NCBI GenBank assembly: GCA_002118135.1
Contig: BDIU01000373.1
Location: 49,822-113,821 of the forward strand
DNA length: 64,000 nt
From: Trebouxia sp. TZW2008
Taxonomy: Eukaryota > Chlorophyta > Trebouxiophyceae > Trebouxiales > Trebouxiaceae
Direction of reading: 5' to 3'
Part shown: piece after piece, positions 1-12,200 of the stretch
How positions within the stretch are numbered: position 1 is the first letter of the stretch
Layout of the letters: the number at the start of each line of letters is the position of its first letter
Notes under the pieces: model-generated
Told to the model about the DNA's origin: nothing
The model's database searches: none
Seen by the model: only the letters and a program-made list of their open reading frames with translations
Translations under genes and position numbers: made by a program

Positions 1-3000
1 TGGTATGGAAATATCTGTCTGTGTCAACTGACCTGGACCCCACCACTAGGCTGGTGTCCCCTAGGGGCCACCCCAAAATGGCTCTGAGGTGCTGCTCGTA
101 CTGACTGGTGGCACAGGCTTCAATGGTGTAGTGCCCTGAGTTGTGGGGCCGAGGCGCTATTTCATTCAACAAGATGTTGCCATCTGCTAGCAGAAACATT
201 TCCACACCAAACACTCCAGCACCTAAAGCCACAGCACACAACTTTAGCCCATGCGAGTCACACAGAATTGGTCGGCAGGTCACTGCTTTGATGCGCAAGC
301 AGCAGAGTTTTAAAAGTTTACCAACAAGGATGTACATGAATGAATTCAACGGACACACGAGTAAAGGCATCGACACCACCCATGGTTTGCTTTCAGGCAG
401 CAGAATATATAGCAATCATCACATCATGACCTGACGTTTTGCAATGTCATCTCAAGTTCTTGCCTTTCTGTTTGCTTTTGCCCTTCGCTGTGAGCTGTCA
501 ACAGCAATATTGCATTGTCATGGGCATAAGTACATGCTTGACATTGGCAATGAAAATACAAGCTTTGTAGTGTACTCCTCTCATTGGAATCTGCCTCTCC
601 TTTGTGTATTCCAAATCACCAGTGTGATGCATGCATTTGATATGCAACAGAAACCTGATTTCAGTACTAGCATGTCATACCTTCAAGGCATGCAACAGCC
701 TGCTGTGCCACATGCTGCGCTTGAAGCTGCACAGACGCTGGGACACTAACAGACGCAACAGTGTCAGGCATCCACAGGCAACAGCAAGCATGACAATACA
801 TTCAAGCCCCCAAAACAAAAGCAGCCCATACCTTCAAGGCATGCAACAGCCTGCTCTGCCGTGCGCTGTGCTTGAAGGCGCACAGAAGCTCGGATGCGGG
901 CAGGGGTCAGGAACTCACTGGTGACAAAACCCACCACTAAAGACTCAAAAGCGAAAATCCAGCATGGCATGCCATGTGACAGAAGCTTACGCTTTGCACT
1001 GGTCATAGGAATGCACCAGCAAGCAAAAGTCAAGACTCAGGAGTCACAAGTGAGATGATTATTGCATATCTTCAAGGTATGTGACGGCCTGCCGTGCCAC
1101 ACGCTGCACATGTACACACAGGCACCAAAAGTACACAGGTGACAGCAATCGCCACTCACGACTCAAAACTGAAAAGACGTCTGACAACCTTCAAGAAATG
1201 CGGCATCCTGCTGTGCAACACAAAAACACAACATGCACCTGTGATGTGAACGCATAAGCAATACTGTCAGGATTTATGACTCTTCCACTAGCATGCCGTA
1301 CCTCCAAGGCATGCAACAGCCTGTTGCGCCACATGCTGTGCCTGAAGCTGCACAGCAGCTGAAACACTGGTAGACGCAACAGTGGTAAGAATGCACAGGT
1401 GACAGCAGTAATATTCTACCATGCAAAATCCTTAGTCAATGGCACTACGTACCTTCAAGGCATGCGACGGCCTGATGCGCCACCTGCTGTGCCTGAAGCT
1501 GCACAGAAGCTGGGATGCGGGCAGGCGCTTCAGTTGTGTGACAGATGTTGTCCTTGTGGATGGTTTCAACCACTGGAAAAGCCTTGATTTCATCGTTTCT
1601 GGATCTGGCTACCATCACTGCTAGTTCCTGCATGCTGTAAAGCATCAGTTGATGATGCCAGAAAGCGACAGACAGGATCACAAGATCGCTTACATGTGGC
1701 GACACTGGAATCCTGCATCATAAGCTCAAACACATAGTGCTGCAGAATTTGTAGACTTTTCCTTGGTTTGTCTTTTGGGTTTCTTGCTTTTTGAAATCAT
1801 TTTCTCTCCACCTGCTTTGAAACCAAATGCATGCTGTCACAGCATACACATGAGGTGTGACTGAGTCAAAACATGAGGTGTGACATAAGTGTGTCCAACA
1901 CACCTTGACAAAAGGGGTCCATTTTTCGGCATACAAACCATGCTTATACCCGCCAAGCTGCTGGACTGCGTTCTCTAGACCTTCAGGTGACTGCACAACT
2001 GCATTGCCCTTGCCATCGTATGCAAATCGCCTTGACTTGAGCATCAAGGGATAGCCAAAAGCATCCCCTGCCTGCTGTGCCTGCTGAGCGTTTGAAACCT
2101 CTAGGAAGTCGCCGACTGGGACTTTGGCTTGCCTGAAATGGGTCTTTTGAGCATATTTGTCCTGCATGGCAGCTTTCAAATTTTGATAGTTGTATAAACC
2201 CAAAACAGTGAAATTGGTTTGACATTCTTGCATGTATCAACCGGAAGTTGCATCTTGAAGGGTACAAAATTGCACTCCTGGCTGGTGTAGCACATGCTGG
2301 TAAGAAATGGATCAAGAAACCTTGGCAGGCAGAGATCCTATGTTATCCAGACACAAGGCATGCGGCGAGTGCAGATTTGAGTGTACAATGCTTGTTATAC
2401 ATCCACTTGTAATATCAAATCAGCAAGCCCAATGGGTTACATCTGGCTCCCACATCATTGTACTGAATGAGTGATTTACCTGGATAAGTCTGAGTGTGTG
2501 TGGCGTTGGCTCTACATCCAGCTTAAACTGTGAGGCTGCAGACTCCAAAGCGTCCACATCAATGTGCTCAATCTCAACAGTCAGCACATCCACCTGCAAT
2601 GAACACGTGAAGTCAGTCAGAGACCGTCAAACCTTTCCTGGCATTCACGTGAATGTACTCTACTGCAGCATCTAGCACAGCCACCCAACACACAAAAGTG
2701 ATGAGGTTCACATGGAAAGGCACAGCACCTTGGCACCGAACACATGCAGCTGCCACACATACATCATGCCTGTCACATTGATGTGCTCTATCTCCACAGT
2801 CAGCACATCCACCTGCCACGCATTCATGGTGGGAACTCGTCACGCAGACAATAACGAATGTCAAGATGTGCAGCGCACGGCCAACACTGCACAGCGTCCA
2901 GCATGGGTAACACTTGAGCGTGAACACATACACATACACGTTGTTCGCAATGTGTCTGGACATGTGCCGGGGTCAGAGATATGCCTTAAAGGCGGTGGCA

Positions 3001-4550
3001 GCTTTAGCAGCTGCAGCTTGCAGGCAACATTGATCTACACACATGCATGTAGACCAGCATTGTCCGCAGTGTGCAGCCACCAAGTGCTGCATGCGGTTTG
3101 TAGACACATGCGCCACAAACTGCTTGGTTGACTTGGGTATTGGTCTTGCCTCACAGCAATGCTTGCAGGACACGGCGCACAAGGGTTCTGCACAAAACTA
3201 CCATCTGCCAAAGACTATTCTGACAGACAACTTTCAAGTGTGCGCAGCAAGAATATGGTAGGCTGCTGCTCTGGCGCTTGCAGATCATGTTCTTGGCAGA
3301 TTATTCTTGAGGGGAGCTGTTAAAGAGGCAGCAGGGCTGGGACTTGTGATTATTATGTACAAGCTGTGCAAACTGGATTCTGCTCGCAAGTCTTGGAAGC
3401 TGCCCACAGTGTGCACAATAACAAAGGCCTTTCTGGCAGAATAACTGGCGGAACAACTCAAGAGCATCAGCAAGAGCATGAAGGGTGATGCTTACAAGCT
3501 GTGCAATCTGTTTTACTGCTCCAGGGTCTCTGAAACTGCCCACAACTTGCACGGCCACAGCAGAAGCAGGGCAGCCTGCCGTAGGGTCAAGCACCACAAT
3601 TCTGACACCCATTTTGGCCTGCATGCAGACAGATGGCATGTTCTATACAAACTTGGCTGCTGTTGAGAGTGATTCTTAGATTCATGTTGGCCCGAATGCT
3701 GTCAGCTGTCATGATCGATGCCGATTTGAGTGCTTTCTGCTGAAATCCTCCAACCCATATTGGCTTTCATGCTGACAGCTGTTGGAAGCAATGCAGATTG
3801 AGCTGCTGTTTACATGTGCGATGTTACACCTGTCTTAGCCTGCATACTGACAGTTAGCATATTCCATACAAACTTGAGTGCTGTTGGATGCTGCAATCTG
3901 CACACCCATCTTGGTCTGCACGGTGGCAGTTTTTGCAAACAGCTGCAGCTTTGGCTGCTGTGTGGTACGTTGTGAACAGCCTGAAGTGTCTTGCAATGCA
4001 TTCCAAGGGCTTGTGTGTGACATGTTAACGACAAGTCCTGCTGCACATTTTGCATGCATGGATGGCAGCTCTCTGGCATGCCAGATCAAAGGGACCATTG
4101 CAGCAGACAATTGTTGTTTTGAGCACTTACAGCTTCCATTGCCAGCATCTTGCCAAGCTGACCGCCGCCTAGAATGCCGACTTTCTGTGGGTGCTGCAGC
4201 ATGCTGGCAGTCTGCACACTGTAGCAGCAAGCAGACAGGGTAAATGTGACAGCGTAACGGTATTTTTGCCTCAATTTGTGTCAAGCTTACTTGTTTGCAG
4301 ATACAGTCCGCACGGGAGCCTGATCAAGGGCAGATGCGCTCAGCTTTTGAAGAACTCGCTCCCGTCTCGAGCACTGCCGCAGATAGCGTGTCTCGGAACG
4401 CAAGGCAGAACGGCCATATAATGAACGGCAGGATTCACGCAAGTCTGCAGGTGACCCAGAGCTCAAGAAGCAAACGCGCATTGCCTCTATCAGCGTGGCC
4501 GTCATACTGACGGCTAGCTGCCCTAGCAGCACGTCACAAGCAGCAGGCAT
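1..4550 (-). CDS. ADE2: PurK-type phosphoribosylaminoimidazole carboxylase (ATP-grasp part), 3' end beyond left edge
   Basis: Purine synthesis enzyme acting on 5-aminoimidazole ribonucleotide. Seven exons fit in phase (plus-strand coordinates, in transcript order): 4305-4550, 4131-4211, 3496-3618, 2480-2593, 1904-2161, 1453-1627, 33-222. Exon 1 is a Ser/Arg-rich leader, probably a plastid transit peptide; residues about 95-103 are the nucleotide-binding GILGGGQLG. Later blocks match Pur[45 protein letters not shown], and [19 protein letters not shown] in the last visible exon. The exon 1 donor is inferred from phase; translation could instead start at the Met just before LQHPQKVG in exon 2. 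In plants and fungi this chain is fused to a PurE domain, which would lie off the window. Introns carry several exon-edge copies, described separately. Family identity is secure; plastid targeting is inferred. Confidence 0.9.
655..1452 (-). repeat. Five decayed copies of the PurK exon 6 3' edge plus donor site
   Basis: On the minus strand the end of exon 6 encodes [19 protein letters not shown] followed by a GT donor at 1452. Copies of these roughly 70 bases lie downstream in the intron at about 676-752, 829-903, 1068-1112, 1188-1215 and 1299-1365. Several keep the frame and a donor-like GTATG. The two nearest the left are about 150 bp apart; spacing varies because of unrelated filler. They read as coding only by descent from the exon. 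Confidence 0.85.
2764..2822 (-). repeat. Upstream copy of the PurK exon 4 acceptor and 5' edge
   Basis: The real exon 4 begins at 2593 (minus) after a TGCAG acceptor and encodes [13 protein letters not shown]. The stretch at 2764-2822 repeats acceptor and exon start (about 55 bases, high identity) but then diverges. It lies in the intron upstream of the exon in transcript order. Confidence 0.8.
3340..3495 (-). repeat. Downstream copy of the PurK exon 3 3' edge plus donor
   Basis: About 3353-3424 on the minus strand repeats the end of exon 3 ([17 protein letters not shown] plus donor) as a diverged version with GTACAT in place of GTAAGC. Confidence 0.7.
3640..3946 (-). repeat. Three upstream copies of the PurK exon 3 acceptor and 5' edge
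   Basis: The real edge (3606-3642) contains the acceptor and the codons for AKMGVRI. Diverged copies sit at about 3752-3785, 3826-3883 and 3902-3946 in the intron upstream of exon 3. Exon 3 is thus flanked by echoes on both sides. Confidence 0.65.
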
Positions 4551-4875
4551 AGACTGCAGCCCTGCAGTTTGTATGTCAATGCTGCATGGCAAAGTCAACG
4601 TTTTGCGGCGTTCGGTCAACGTTTGGGTCAACAGTCAGGCGGTCGCAGCTGCAACAGCAGTTCAGAAGCTAGGGTTGACTAACTATGTGCTTTGGCCAGA
4701 TTTCGTTGTAATGGTTTCAGAGCAATTGCACATTTTCTATCTGCTACGAGCTCGAGATGACCTGTTGACAACCGTCTAGCAAGCAATAGTCGGCGTGCCA
4801 GGTTGCCAGCAGATCAGCTCTGCTTGCTTCGCTGACTCGCTCGCACTTGGGTGTCCATTTCCTCAACAACGCTGC
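4551..4875. promoter_or_regulatory. Head-to-head promoter region, PurK / DUF3082
   Basis: 325 bp between the divergent start codons. It holds three copies of GTCAAC (two extended to GTCAACG) at 4594-4600, 4614-4620 and 4627-4632; on the other strand these read (C)GTTGAC, with a W-box-like TTGAC core. No clear TATA box. Their function is inferred only from position and repetition. Confidence 0.4.
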
Positions 4876-6765
4876 ATGCTGCTAAGGTCAGTACGACAAC
4901 CTCTGTCGCTGCCTTTGAAGCGGGCTTTGGCCGTTGGCAGGCCTCTGCGAGCTTCGTCTGCCCTCAATCGCTCTTCTCGAACATCTGCTGCTCCTGAACG
5001 GCAAGCAAGCCCCGCAACGTCGGCGGTCAAAGATCCACACAGCTCGAATCCAAGCAACAAACTTGACAAGACTCTAGCAAGCAGGCTTGTGCCCTTATTG
5101 CCAGCGTTGTACGCGTTTCCGGCCGCAGCAGACAGCAGCGTATACTCACCTGGAGCTGGGGCAGATGTGGTCAAAAACATTGCTGGAACAGCCTATGCTG
5201 CACTGCTTGCCTTCTGGCTGTTTAAGGTCATTGGACGCCGTGTGAAAAGAGGTCAAACAGAGGTAGTTGCTGGCTTGCTGTGGGCCTTGAGTGCATCTAG
5301 TAAACCTTGACTGATGTCAATCAAGATTTTGCGGACTTCACATTGCTGCACAATTGGGTCATGAGTGAGTACCCAGCCATGCGATCCAATATACATGCAA
5401 CCAATGATTCGTCTCGGCCAAATGCAGAGGTTAGCAAGGGAGCGCAGTGAGGAAGAAGAAGCTGAGGATGAGGCCGCAGATAAGAAGGAAGTCACAGCAG
5501 GCGCTGCTGCATTGTAAGCTTACCTCCTTGCTCCTTCATTCTGCTGCCTCTGACGATGTTAAAGTCTGGCTGTATCATTGGCTTTGCACAGCGCCTTTGC
5601 ATGCACTTGCACGATTACAAGTCCTGAAATGTTGCCTGTGCCATTTCACTGGTAGAATGACCTTGATGTTGGAAATAATGGGCTTGGTTCCTTTGAGATG
5701 CTCAATTGACAATATGCTGAATTTACATTATGCAACACATGCACAGGCAGATTGTCTTCTGTAGCTATGCAGCCCTTTTCAAAAGCAGCAGCCAAGGAAC
5801 CCTTGAGGCTTAGTCATGCTCTGCATTTGCAATAGATGCAACAGACACCACACCGTGAGATCAATTTCAGACCCACAGTAACAGCCAGCATTGACCACTT
5901 TGTCTCCAGCTCCAAGACTTCCGAATCTGTGCTTGCAGCGGGGCCCTACAAGCTGGCTTCTTTGCATATCTGCTGTTCCTGCTCAGCAATAGCAACTATG
6001 GCTACTTCACCAGACAGAAGATGCCAAACCACTGCTGTCAGCGCTGGTGTTTGCAGCTCACAACTTGGCTTCTTCTGCTTGCAGTGGGGCCCTACAAGCT
6101 GGCTTCTTCACATATCTGCTGTTCCTACTCAGCAATAGCATCAGTGGCTACTTCACCAATCAGGAGCTGCCAGATCAGTTCACAGCCAAGAACATCACAG
6201 TCACCATCAGAACAGCCGTAGGAGGTCTGGCATACTTGGCAACATTCATCTTTGGAGCTAACACGCTAGGCCTTGCAGGTACACAGCCCCTTGATGATAC
6301 GTAAAAAGCGTAGGGATTGCATTGACAGGCTTGTCAGCTGTGCTTTTTACGTATCATTACAAGCCTGTCGATGCAATCCCTACGCTTGCATCCCATGGTT
6401 TGCTCGCCAATCTGCTTGCTTCTGGTTTTGTTGAGCCTTTGCATGCCTGCGGGACTTCTGTGTAAGTGAAATGCTGTATGCAGTGATCAGCTTACTAAAC
6501 TACTGCAACAACTGCAATCTGTTAGCCTAAGATCACTTGCACAGTGTGTGGAGTTGAGCTTGACTGATGCATTGCCAAGGGCATGAGCACCTTCGCCCAT
6601 GCCTAACAAGGCAGCTGTGTCACGACACATCCAGCCTGAATTGAGGATCTACACCTAATTCTAGAAGCTCAAAGCTGCATACGCTGCTTTGCAGGTCTTG
6701 CCCTCAAGTTGGCAATATCACCAGACAAGTCAGACACAGATACAGACGCCAAGAAAAACCAGTGA
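4876..6765 (+). CDS. DUF3082 plastid membrane protein
   Basis: Four exons, 4876-5262, 5428-5513, 6085-6278, 6695-6765, give a 245-residue protein with consistent phases. The first 80 or so residues are Ser/Arg/Ala-rich with few acidic residues, like a chloroplast transit peptide. A membrane segment follows around residues 100-120 (YAALLAFWLFKVIGRR), then an acidic stretch (SEEEEAEDEAADKK), then GALQAGFFTYLLFLLSNS and a second hydrophobic region ending GLAYLATFIFGANTLGLAG. These last blocks are the DUF3082 core known from cyanobacteria and plant plastids; its biochemical role is unknown. The start is the first in-frame ATG; a GTG at 4795 is in frame but not credible. Intron 2 holds a duplicated exon start and intron 3 holds interleaved inverted repeats. 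Confidence 0.85.
5939..6084 (+). repeat. Duplicate of DUF3082 exon 3 start, still open and with its own acceptor
   Basis: After a TTGCAG acceptor at 5938 the sequence encodes GALQAGFFAYLLFLLSNSNY and on through a Thr-Arg-Gln-Lys stretch, in the same phase as the real exon at 6085 (GALQAGFFTYLLFLLSNSIS). The frame stays open into the real exon's upstream region. It could be a relic or an alternative exon. Confidence 0.8.
6295..6387. repeat. Interleaved inverted repeats, order A-B-A'-B'
   Basis: A (6295-6309) is the exact reverse complement of A' (6342-6356), 15 bp. B (6306-6332) is the reverse complement of B' (6361-6387), 27 bp with one mismatch. Because the order is A, B, A', B' (A and B overlapping by 4), the two stems cannot both form as nested hairpins; they exclude each other or form a pseudoknot. 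The block starts 17 bases after the donor of DUF3082 intron 3. Confidence 0.9.
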
Positions 6766-7266
6766 TAGTGAGCGTAGGTTGAAAGTGATGAGATCTGGTA
6801 CTGAAAGTTCGAAGTAAGATGTTTTCAATTACCATTCCCCCCCCCACCTCCCCCGTGCTGCTGTTGGAAGATCAGATGTCGCCTTTGCCTCTGATTTTAT
6901 CTTGTGCAACAACCTTTGTTGCGGTGTGCAAGTTGAACAGCAACTCAGGACCAACCACTCAAGCTACATGATCAGGAATGCGGACAAGGCTGTAGTGATA
7001 ACAAAGATGTATTCAATCCTACCTATTCAATCCTGCCTAGCATCGTGTGCTTGAACCGCCAAAATTCTGAGTAACAACTGTCACAAGTATCAGATAGTTG
7101 CAGTGGGACCAGTTCATCTGCTCTGAGTCTACAACAAAGATCTATATTGGAATAAATATGCAAACCCGCCACCGTCTTACATATGCCATTGCTGCATAGC
7201 ACTCATGATCAGCAGGCTTGTGTCAGACACGATGGATGCAGAGGCATGGGCATAGCAAGAACAGGC
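6766..7266. other. Convergent intergenic region, DUF3082 / COQ5
   Basis: Both flanking genes end here, so this is 3' UTR and spacer. It contains a C-rich run around 6837-6854. I see no gene in it. Confidence 0.6.
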
Positions 7267-9271
<2,005 letters not shown>

Positions 9272-12200
9272 ATGGATTCGATGTGGACCGGCTCTGTCAA
9301 TGCGCAAGCTCCCTGGCCTGAATACCCCCGACCGCAGATGCACAGGGAAGCATGGCTGAATCTCAACGGCATCTGGGAATTTGCCGGGTGCGGCCTTTCG
9401 CAGCCAAAACGTTGCCTACAGCAAGAATAATCGTTCGAAGTCTCTCTCCATGCAATGCAGGGGAAACTTCAGCCCATCTCCAGACCAGCCTTTTCCAGAA
9501 CAGATTGTTGTGCCATTCCCTGTTGAGTCAAAACTCTCTGGTAGGGCAAAGCTTTCACAGGCCCTGCCATGGTGCAATGTTTGCAACGTTTTCACGCAGT
9601 CATATAACAATGCATTGACGTCCTGCCCAACCTGCCATGTAAGATGTTGCTTACACACACACTCAGCATCAGCATTGTTCTGTCAAGTATCAGAAACACA
9701 GTCTCATGCCTAAGCCTTGAACCAACATTCATTTGCTGTGCATCAAGGAATTTGCCGGCAAGGTCCAGAGTCCCAGCACATGTGGTACAGACGCACATTC
9801 TCACTTCCTCAAGGCTGGCCAGGGCAGCGTGTGCTGCTTCACTTTGGTGCTGTTGACTGGCATGCAAACGTGTGGGTCAATAACATACAAGTTGGGTCAC
9901 ACTTGGGCGGGTATGTAGTAACCGATCACGCCTTTATGGATTTTTGCATTCCCCGGGCAATCAGAATGTTGCATGCAGTTCAGTGGATTATGAACTGACC
10001 ATCACGGATTTAGTGTCCTGCTTTTACATCCTGTGGTTGGCATCCATGATTTCCACCTAGTGTCTTGTTGACATTCAGCAGGAACTGGTCACAGGTGATG
10101 TGTATTCTCAGGTACGACAAGTTTACGTTTGACATCACCCAGGCCCTTCAGAACAGCCATGGACACTCACATGAGCTGATGGTTGAAGTCACCGATCCCT
10201 CAGGTCAGTCCAAATTGCCCTTCCAGCGTCTAAACTTTGTTGCAGCATGCAGCTGCATTCCAAATCACAGTCTGATTTACTGTAATGTTCAGACTCTGAA
10301 AAATAAGAAGTCCATATTGCTTGCATACAGAAACCGAGTCCTTTACTAGTCATCTGCACACAGTCGCTGTCACACTGTGTTTCAACTGTCTCCAAATTTG
10401 GCTTTGCATGTTCAGCTCGCATGCAAGTGTGAATTGCTACTGACATTATCAGCAGCAAGGCTTGACTGCACAGAATTTGACTGCTGCATGCCCTTTGCAA
10501 GTAGTACTATGCCTGTGAGGCCCATGACAAGCTGGCCTGGCAAGAGAAGACTTGAGCCACATGCACTCAGGGCTTGTGCTGGCACATAATGCAGTTTGTC
10601 GTCATTGTGACCACAGCTTTGACTTCTGCATGCTTCCTACAAATAGTGTGATGCTAGCGCTGCTCATGGCAAGTTGGCCTGGCAAGACAGGACTTAAGAC
10701 GGACCCATGCTGGCACATGCATTTACTATATCATAATGCGTGTTGTGTTTGCTGCAACATGAGCTGATCCGCAACCAGGCTCTGCTGTGCTAACTCTGAT
10801 TGCTGCATGCCCTTGTCAAATACTGTCATGACAGTGTCTTGCCAGGCTGGCTTGCCATGAGCATCACCAATATTGCAGAAAGAGCCTGCAGCATATACAT
10901 TACTCAGTCATACTCACTACTCACTACTCACTACTCACTACTCACTGCTCACTACCCACTACCCACTACTCACTACCCACCTCTCACTACTCACTGCTCA
11001 CTACTCTTTACTCTCTACTCACACTCACTGATCACTACTCAACACTCATTGCTCACTATACTCACTTCCATACTCACTCACATACTGACAACAACGACAT
11101 TTACTATATCGTCATCATTGTGGCAATGGCTGCAACATGAGCTGATCAAACTCCGATGCACTAAGAGTGACTGCTGCATGCTTTATATGGATATTGAAAT
11201 GCTTGTAACAGCAAAAAAGGAACAGTTACTGTCAAGCTGTGGTTGGTCACAGGAAGTCCGATGAGCCTATCAGGCTTCAGGTCTCGGACCCAGACTATAA
11301 ATGTAATTGATTGATTGAATGTATCAAGGTTGCTGCAATGGTGATGCAGACTCGCAGAACATTGCAGTGGGCAAGCAGCGTTTGAAGCCTGAGGGAATCT
11401 GGTACACCACAAATTCTGGCATCTGGCAGACAGTGTGGCTGGAACCAGTAAGCTCTCTGTGCCAATATAGCACATGGAACAAAACACACAGCTCTATGTA
11501 CATGTGAACTGTTGCATGATAATGCATGGTCAAGGGCTGGAAAGTGTATGCATCTTTGCGCTATGGTCTCACATGACACAGTCAACGCCATTACAGAAAT
11601 GTTGTGTACCTTCGCTGTTGCACGTACATGAGTGGTCACATGCTGTGTCTGATTTCTCGCTAGCAGGGATATGTGCATACTTGCGTATGTTGCAATTGGT
11701 GTTGTATTCAACACTTGTTTATTGTTGTGTGTCAACCTTCAGATGCACTTGCTAATCCTAGCTGCAACCAGTGTGCTTGACTAATGACAAATACCTGATG
11801 CATGCATTGTCAATATCAGACCATGACATATGATAAAGTCAGCGTGCCAAGTAGCCAACTTATGCTGGGACATGCAAATGACAAAACGTAGGGTCTGGAA
11901 TAATTGTTTCATGATCAGTACAGTAGTCTGTTGATATAAGGACACTTGATACAAGGACGCTCTCAAAATGAGGACAATGCGACTGGAAACCAAAACAAAA
12001 CAACGCATTCTGACTACAGTGGGACTTCTGAGTTAAGACAATTCGATGTAAGGACACTTTTCTTGGTACTCAATGCAGTCGTTATATTGAGAGATTACTG
12101 TATCTGGCAGCTGTCCTGACGTAAGTAGTTTAAACAAGACCCATTGACACACAAAGTGCATGGCGCCTGTTGCAGGTATCAGACGCACACATCCACAGAT

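Noticed and set aside
4795..4875. GTG start 27 codons upstream for DUF3082
   Set aside because: Nuclear genes start at ATG as a rule; the first in-frame ATG at 4876 gives a good transit peptide.
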